Shown in pieces: positions 56,890 to 64,000 of a stretch of DNA of 64,000 bases (position 1 is the stretch's first letter; the number at the start of each line of letters is the position of its first letter). This DNA comes from Megalonaias nervosa (Eukaryota > Mollusca > Bivalvia > Unionida > Unionidae). Where the stretch lies: the NCBI GenBank assembly GCA_016617855.1, contig JAECUM010003687.1:1-64000 (forward strand), given 5' to 3'. The position numbers were made by a program, and so were the translations under genes. The notes under the pieces were generated by a model. That model was given only the letters and a program-made list of their open reading frames with translations. It did not search any database and was not told where the DNA came from.

Positions 56890-58150
56890 CCTGTCCCTCG
56901 ATAACTCGCACATAACAGGGTCCACAAACATGGACCGCACTGTATGCAAGGGCATAAGTTACCAAGGGACCTCTACAAATTGAGAAAATCCTCTTAGACA
57001 TCGAGAAAACCACAGGGGGTGGGGGGGTTGGGGTAGGGAACTGGGCTGTTTAATGACTGAATTCTCATTTTACAATCACGTCAACACTAATTGTTAATAA
57101 CTTGCTTTTTCTAATGAAGTTGTTCATTTGTCTGTTGTTGTTGTTGTTGTGGGGCTTAACGCCATTTTTCAGCACACAATAGGCTATACATGGCGGCCAG
57201 TATTAATGGTGGAGGAAGAAACCGGGAAATCACCGGAAAGAACCACCGACCCATTAGAAGCTACTGGCAAGCTTTCTCACATATCCACATTCGCCGAATC
57301 CTAGACTGGAACCCACGCAGACAGAGGTGAGATGGCAGTGATCCATAAAATGTCAAACATGTGAAAGATCTTTCCAACTGGATTCATCAACCATCACATG
57401 TACGTAAAAACATTTGTTTTACGTCACTGCTTTTTGTTTTGTTGATTAGTCTGGTTCCCGGAGTGGTACTTAATAATATAATGCCAAATCAGGAGTCAAA
57501 GTAGCATGGAACTTGACTAACTGTCGATACACCACCAAACAAGATTCCTTTTTGTTTTAAAACCTAGCGACATTTATTTCCTGAGAAATTCATCTACATT
57601 GAAACTCAATTTTTGTATTGTCCTGCTAGTTCAGTAATGATGTAGTGATTTCATTCGAAGTAATAGTAAAACTTCTTATCTTCCTTGAGGATATCTCTAA
57701 GGGTCAGTTCAGGAATTCTCTGAAACTCGCTTGCCTATAATGGTCCATATCTGTAAAACCGAGCTCTTTATTTTATAAAGTATTTGTTTAGCTTGGTTGC
57801 CTTGCTATCTTTGATCACAATTATAAATGGGTCATTTAATTTAAGGCAATGTAATTATGTTACATACACAATAACCTTTATAACCGTGTGAGTTCACTCG
57901 ACATTCAGATTTTAAGTATGTAGGATTTGCATGCCTTTTAACTTTTCTTTTATTCCACCTTTATTTGAATCAAAATACAGAATTAAAGTGATAAAACAAA
58001 GGAAGTCAGCTTTTAATTCAGTGCAACAATGCAACAAATACTTCCACAAGTCAGTTATCAAAATACGGTCGGCACTTTAATTAGGTGCTCTGAGAAACGC
58101 TTGCGGACATACAGTAGTTTGACATATTTTACTTTTAGTATTTGAGTTAA
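56890..58150. mobile_element. TA-flanked DNA transposon, copy 3, truncated
   Basis: Collinear with 17231-18803 and in the same orientation. It starts after TA with ctgtccctcgataactcgca and reaches the ggtcggcactttaattaggt segment, then stops about 480 bp short of the far end. An unrelated 200-bp repeat is inserted at about 57135-57345. Confidence 0.8.
57135..57345. mobile_element. Nested short repeat (ggcttaacgcc ... cggaaagaaccaccgacc)
   Basis: Sequence absent from the other two copies of the host transposon. It starts at (gtt)n, then ggggcttaacgccatttttc, agcacacaataggctat and ggtggaggaagaaaccggga. The phrase is very common in mollusc genomes as I remember it. It dates as younger than the copy 3 insertion. 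Confidence 0.65.
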
Positions 58151-58239
58151 ACTGTTCTCTAAATGACACATATGCCATGAGATGGAAATCCGAGTCCACT
58201 TCTCTAGCTTTTATCACGAGATCTTTTTTTCTAAAATGC

Positions 58240-60400
58240 TCAATTCGATCTAGTGGAACCTGAAGCTACTAACAGACAGTCTGTCCAGGAAATGCAAAAC
58301 AGTCCTCACAGATAAGTCTCTTCATCGTTACTTAAGAGTCCATTTTCTCAATGGGGAAAAAAGCCTCTGTTGGACTTCTTTGCTACCAGTCTCAACAACA
58401 GACTCCCCTTCTATGTTACTCCAGTTCCAGACCAGAGAGCATGGGCAGTGGATACATCAGTTTCCAGTGGGTTTGTGTGTTTGCATATGCTTTCCCACTA
58501 TTCCAACTGCTTCCACATGTATTATTGCTCACATCCCACATCATTTCATAGCAATTTGTGGTACAACAGTCATGATTCAGTTGTATTCTAGACCTCAAAT
58601 GAATTTGCTACGCATGTTGGCTCCCTGAGTTAGGGCAGTCACCACAAGGATTTGGTGATAATCCCTTTATCATGGGGAGATCACCAAGGAAAGGGAGATA
58701 ACATTTAGCTTTTATAGCTAAAATGTTTAAGCCTGGGAGAGTTGGATTTGCAACGCAGTAATATTTCCCCTAAAGCATTATAATTGGGCAAGTATTACTG
58801 CAGACATATTTTACTAGAAAAAAAGGATTTTTATCTTTCAGAGTCCTAATGTGCCCGCTATAAGTTGACTCATTTTTCAGCAACATTTCAGGGAAGAAGA
58901 ATCTCTTAGCAGACAGTCTGTTCAGGACAGGCAAAACAGTCCTCACAGAATGATCTTTTCACCTCTCCATAAGAGTCCTTTTTCTCACTGTGAGGAAAGC
59001 CACTGCTGGCCTTGTTTGTGACCAAACACAACAACAGCTACCCTTTCTATGTTTCTCCAGTCCCAGACCGGAGAGCATGGACATTGGATACATTCAGCTT
59101 CCAGTGGGATCGTCTGTTCACATATGTATTCCCACTGTTCTGAATGCTTCTTCAATTTCTAAAAAATGCCCGAACTTCTGTGGATCACATCATTTTCATA
59201 GCTGCATTGTTGTTCAGCAGTCATGGTTCAGCTACTTCTTTACTTCTTGATAGATCAACTGAGGTCTATACCTCACAGTACGGATCTTCTGTCACAATGC
59301 GGTGTCCTCCTGCACAACATTCCACACATTCTCCACCTTCATACTTAGCTCATCTTGGGGGGACTATCCACAATAACAAGTGTGTGTGGCTGGTTTCCAG
59401 TTGTATCATAGCTACAACATCCAATGTCTATGATGCCAGGTGGAGAATCTTTTATGATTGGTGAAGTAGGAAACACATTGGACCTAGCTGTACCTCTGTA
59501 ACTTCCCTTGCTGATTTCATTTAGTTCTTTTCAAGAACAAAAGATATTCAATGTTAGATTACAAGGGTTATAGAGTTAGCATTTCCAACACACTTAAAAT
59601 TCTCTCAGTACTCAGCAATCGGTTCAGATTTGCACCTTGCAGATCTCATTAGGTACTTTGAGCCACTGATACCTGTCACCCATTCTTTTATGGCCAGATG
59701 GAATCTATCTTACATTTTAGGGTCTTTAACCAAAACTCTGTGAACCATTGAGTTAGATGTCCATTAATGACCTCAGACTCAAGACTGTATTTATACTCGC
59801 TTTGGCATTTGTGAGAAGTCACAACAAGATTTGTGCATTGTCTGCAGATATTGGCTGTCTTTAGATTGATGGGAATTATGAATCTGATTCCCTCCTTTGT
59901 CGACCATGATATTTAGCCAAAAATAATTTACCTTTGGTAGCTCCATTACCTATAGAGATTTCCAGTGTCAGTCAAATTTTTGCTGGAGATGATCAGTATA
60001 AGCTTTTATGTCCAGTTAAAAAAACGCATTTATATCTCAGTGCCTTGAAAGGCAAACCTAAAGGTTAAAAAGTCTCTTACTTCGTTTTTAAGGGTTCCAT
60101 TGATATTTTGGCTTGCTTATCTCATGGTGGATTGTAACTACAATCAAACGAGCTCATCATTACCTTCTGATGTTGACCTGTCTTTTATGAAACTTGAAGC
60201 CCGTTGAGTTCAAACTGTTTCTTCCTCATGGACCCATGATTCTCCGTTTAAGGACATCATTAATGCGGCATTTTGGCAGTCCCATGCAGTCTTCCTCTCT
60301 TTCTACCACTGCTTGTTACACAACAAAAGTACATGCGTTTTTATCTCTAGACCCATAATTACAGCGCAACATGTGGCCCATAGATCAATAAATAGATCTC
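58240..60400 (+). pseudogene. Degraded DIRS-type retrotransposon (RT/RNase H end and tyrosine recombinase)
   Basis: Two diverged copies of the same RNase H-end region lie in tandem (58250-58630 and 58890-59260). Each begins with a T/A-D-S-L-S-R-like segment and continues with LFAT-like, N-N-R-L-P-F-Y-V and PVPDQRAWAVDT-like stretches, which is how DIRS and Ngaro polymerases read before the recombinase. From about 59400 to 60330 tyrosine-recombinase fragments follow in several frames: VYDARWRIFYDW, TSLADFI, ADLIRYFEPLIPVTHSFMAR, WNLSYILGSLTK and, near 60260, AAFWQSHAVFLSFYHC. Many stops and frame changes; no functional protein. Confidence 0.7.
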
Positions 60401-61140
60401 TCCCCCATTTGGTGAGTATCTTCCATTTTTGTCTCCTTTTGATCAGTTTAGCACATCAGCCTCCTCACCTGACAAATTCATCTACATAAATAGCGATGGG
60501 TAGGTTATTGCAGCTATTAATATTTAGCTTTTTGGGAGGGGAATCAGCTATTAATATTTAGCTTTTTGGGAGGGGAATAAAACTAATTTTAATGGTGTAT
60601 TACTTACCCCTTGCTATTGCCAAATGCCGCCTTCTCACCCCACTGGCGTAATTTCAATGAATGCATGCCGCTAAAGTTTCCTAGAATTATTTTTGTTACT
60701 ATATTCTGCCTATTTCCTTCCTCATTTGCAACGGGTACATGTAATCCAGGTAAACTTTATATAGTAATAAAATAATGAACATGAATAAGTTGTGTGTATT
60801 TAATAAAAGAATGAACATGACAATATAATTGTACCTCTTTTTACTTTTTGGATTTGATGTCAGCCATATAAAGAATTGTGTGCTGTGAAGCCCAAGAAAA
60901 TCTTGCACATTTTCATGGAATGTGATTTATAGTACAGATTTTGACTATATGTCTTACAGAATGTACGTGTTATCTTTATCAATGTATCTTCAGTTTTTTA
61001 TACAGTTCACATAATTTTAACATTTTTTACATTTTCTGTTGTTGCATTTCATGTTTACATTTAATTAGTATGGTTTATCTTCCTAAAGTTTTTATGCAAT
61101 TTATTTCTAAATCTTTGGAACATTTATATTTAGCTGGCAC
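60401..61140. other. Spacer with a 41-bp direct duplication
   Basis: The stretch gctattaatatttagctttt plus tgggaggggaa occurs twice in tandem at about 60510-60580. Nothing else recognised. Confidence 0.6.
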
Positions 61141-61189
61141 CATATGGCTATTATTGTACTGATGTGCAGTGAAACAGTACTGCACATGT

Positions 61190-61295
61190 ACATATGTATG
61201 TATGTACGTACGCATGTATGTACATACATATATACACACAACACACATGCATACATACATACATACATAACATACATACATACATACATCACAAG
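61190..61295. repeat. (GTAT)n/(CATA)n microsatellite
   Basis: Alternating tatgtatgtacg and catacatacata runs; the inverted halves can fold. Long open frames here are repeat artefacts. Confidence 0.93.
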
Positions 61296-61305
61296 TACAG
61301 AAATT

Positions 61306-61410
61306 TCAAAATTGTTTTTAATTTCATTTTTATATACGAGCGGCAAAATCAATGATTTTATCAAAGTAAGTTTTCCAAAAATGGACAGATTTGCCCTCAT
61401 CCCAAAACAA
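61306..61410 (-). pseudogene. LINE reverse-transcriptase scrap
   Basis: The minus strand reads RANLSIFGKLTLIKSLILPL, which matches the W-x-x-R-x-L-S/T-x-F-G-K-I-x-x-I-K-S-L motif after the RT palm of many LINEs (L1/CR1-like). Only this motif survives before the microsatellite. Confidence 0.6.
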
Positions 61411-61439
61411 AAAAAGTATTTTGGCTTCTTTTTACTTCA

Positions 61440-63560
61440 TTGTATCATTTAATAACATATCATCTGAAGTCAACGAAAACTGTGGTCCTAAAATGTGAAA
61501 AGCAGAGGTAAACCAACTGATTTCTCTGTCTGTGAATACATTTTCATATGCTAATATTGTCCTATCCTAATGGCCTTAGATTTTGATACACTTCAATGAA
61601 AGCAAAAGACTGATGCAAAGTCCTTAATAAATTTTATGGTAGAATTAAAGACTGTGCAGAGCCATCAGTATTCAGAAATACACCAACAGCATAATGACTC
61701 GGTTTGCATTGTCTGTCATGATTTAAAAAAAAAAAAAAAAACCGCTGGTAATATTTTTGTTCTTGCAGTCGGTGGATTATCAGACAGGATTTTTAGCTTG
61801 AGAAATTATAGTTGAACATATGGCGCTTGATTTCTTAGTGGTTTTTACCTTACAGCAAAAACCTTCAGTATTGTGGGTATCATTTTAATGTAACGAAATT
61901 TGCTTTTTCACAGTACTACACACATCTTTAAGAAAAAATATGAGAGAAGTTAAGAGACAAAGAATGGCCAAATGTTATGATTTTTGTCTGGTAAGACATT
62001 GTATTGCTTGCCACAGATCTTGGTGTTTCAGGACAGTACAACTTTATTACTACATTATTAAGTCATAGAAAAGACCCCACAGATATGTAATTGTTTTTGA
62101 CAGAACAAAAATGTTGGTAACACTAAGGAGAATTCAATTGGTGTCTTTAACTACCAACTTCATTACTAAATGGACAAAGATGGCAGGTATTCTTCCTATA
62201 TCATCCCAGCATTTGTTTCTCACTACTGAACTTTAGTGTCCAAATACTACTAAGTCATGCTAATCTAAAGTACCTTCAAAAAGAAACTCATGGTGGAGTT
62301 CTTGTATTAGGTTATCTGGCGTACGTTGAGAGACAGGACTTTAACCAAAGCAGTATACAATGGGTCACATATTTCACTTGTGGATCAGCATCAATGCTTT
62401 ATTACTCATTGTGTCAGCATAATATTCTTATTCTAAAGAATAAACAAGTACCTTTAAACCAATACCAAGAATTTATAAATCTAACTCTTGTATCACCACA
62501 AAAATGATAAATGAAAAATGCTTTAAAATATCCTGAGACTACATTCTTCCGTACATAATAATTGTGACCCGAGTCCAAATGTTCCATTTTAGTCAAATTT
62601 CCATTCTAGAAAGCTACGTGGTACTACGATTGTACGATTTCTGATTTGGCAAAATAATTTTAATGACACTGTGTCATCGCACCAATTAAATTTTGACCAG
62701 CCAGTTTGTTTCATCATTATGCGATTTAGAAATAGATTACAGTGGCATTTATTATGTAACAGTTCGTGAAAATCAGCTGAGAGACTTAAAATACCTGTTC
62801 CCAATGACAGTTGGCAACATTTTTCTACTGAAAATCAATTTCATACTTAATGAACCATCTGATGACTTCTTCCATCTGTTGTGACAATAAAGCTTCAGTC
62901 CTGAACATACTAGTAACCAGAGGCAAGTTTAACATTGTCTGACAGGCAAAAAGTCACAAAATTATGACACTGTCTCTTAACATCGCAGAGATTTGACTTA
63001 TAAAGAAGTGTGAAAGCTCTTTGAAATATAAACATTCTCTGCATCCCAATGATGACAAAAATACTTACAAATGTCAATTAGGGATGAATAGCATTGAGAA
63101 ATCAATGGCTATGTATGAAACTGCAACATAATATATTCATGATTTGTATCCATTATAGTGTCAAGTCTACATCGGGTACCTGTGTAGAAAAAGGAAGTCA
63201 GCAGGCAAATTAGATAAACGCAATCTATAACTGATGCATGCAAAGTTAAGTGATGGTGAATATTTCCTGTATGTTAAGAGTAGAAAATGAATCCATATTT
63301 ACTCTCAATATGCAAATATGCATCTATCTCATCCAGGGATTAGTAAAGCTTTACTTGGTCCAGACAGTTTGACCTAGTTAGGACAAGAGGAAAAGCGTTT
63401 TCCATGAGCCTTTGTATATATTCCCAAAACGGAGAAACTGAATTGAATATTTGTAATTATTATTTATGTATGTCAAGTTGTCTGTTCCTTTCCATATCTG
63501 TATTAGTTATACTTCAAAGTGATCAATAAATATATTTGCTATCCATCATCCAGTCGTTAT
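61440..63560. other. No supported feature
   Basis: Small open frames of about 60-70 codons (62414-62884) show no recognisable domain. A poly(A) run lies near 61725. No tandem repeat seen. Confidence 0.55.
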
Positions 63561-63564
63561 CCAT

Positions 63565-63568
<4 letters not shown>

Positions 63569-63660
<92 letters not shown>
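63569..63660. repeat. (CT)n(AT)n compound microsatellite
   Basis: About 18 CT units followed by about 26 AT units. Confidence 0.97.
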
Positions 63661-63663
<3 letters not shown>

Positions 63664-64000
63664 GTAAAAGTCTACACACCATATTTATTCTAATAGAAGC
63701 CTCCTTCTAATAAACATGCCACCCCATCCTTTTTTTACACAAGTTGATTTAAAGTTTCATTGTCTGAAACTTATCTAAGTATTTGTAATTACCAAAAATA
63801 GATTAGCACTTACACTTCAGGTTGGTATATTAACAGCATCAGTTTTTGTTTGCAAACAAAGTCATCTATGACCAGTGTTTTGCTTTATTTAGTTTTCAGA
63901 TACACAAAAGACTGACGAATTTAGTAATAATAAAATGATATTAAGCAACAGGAACTAAGCAATGATGATGATATAATGTGAATATACAGGTCACATGTAT
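63661..64000. other. No feature seen
   Basis: AT-rich sequence up to the window edge. Confidence 0.6.

Noticed and set aside
61107..61452. 97- and 102-codon opposed frames rich in Tyr/Cys/Val and Thr/Tyr/Ile
   Set aside because: They are translations of the CATA/GTAT microsatellite, apart from the short LINE motif noted separately.
62414..62884. Possible gene on either strand near 62.4-62.9 kb
   Set aside because: Three overlapping frames of 60-71 codons without domain, splice support or repeat context.

Overview
This window is nuclear DNA of an invertebrate animal, most likely a mollusc (probably a bivalve). Small exons with GT/AG borders are separated by kilobase introns full of minisatellites, tRNA-headed SINEs that look like the MetaSINE type known from bivalves, short inverted-repeat DNA transposons and DIRS/LINE debris. 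The assignment rests on repeat style and gene architecture recalled from memory, not on a search.

Host gene. One plus-strand gene spans almost the whole left and centre. Six exons (468-589, 8402-8562, 12179-12306, 47824-48393, 49663-50353, 51851-51909) join in phase to 576 codons plus a stop and enter from outside the window. They encode the COR part of a ROCO-family protein followed by a C-terminal DZIP3-like HEPN domain. The third intron is about 35.5 kb long.

Virus-like element. Inside that intron, at 21203-37189, sits a 16-kb integrated virus-like element of the Polinton/adintovirus kind. It has about 200-bp terminal inverted repeats, each bounded by its own 15-bp inverted repeat, and a 5-bp target duplication with one mismatch. 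It lies in a minisatellite that continues on both sides. Genes in order: packaging ATPase (-), PLA2-domain virion protein (+), retrovirus-type integrase (+), a very large protein-primed-type PolB fused to an SF1 helicase and a Cys/HNH endonuclease-VII-like domain (-), zinc-ribbon protein (+), HNH/NUMOD-like endonuclease (+), small proteins (+), a central 55-bp iterated array, then a tightly packed minus-strand block: penton-like minor capsid, membrane hairpin protein, fibre-like protein, adenain-like protease, basic hydrophobic core protein, double-jelly-roll major capsid, a glycine-rich minor protein and a coiled-coil protein next to the right terminal repeat. Many start codons sit in a TATAATG context. 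The copy is decayed: about 17 in-frame TGA codons, about 6 other stops and several frameshifts. It is a dead or dying provirus, apart from a few small open genes.

Right flank. After the host stop codon at 51909 come many minisatellites (51.9-56.8 kb), a truncated copy of a TA-flanked transposon carrying a nested repeat (56.9-58.15 kb), degraded DIRS-type retrotransposon reverse transcriptase/RNase H and tyrosine recombinase sequence (58.2-60.4 kb), a LINE scrap and microsatellites. No intact gene is visible from 52 kb to the end.
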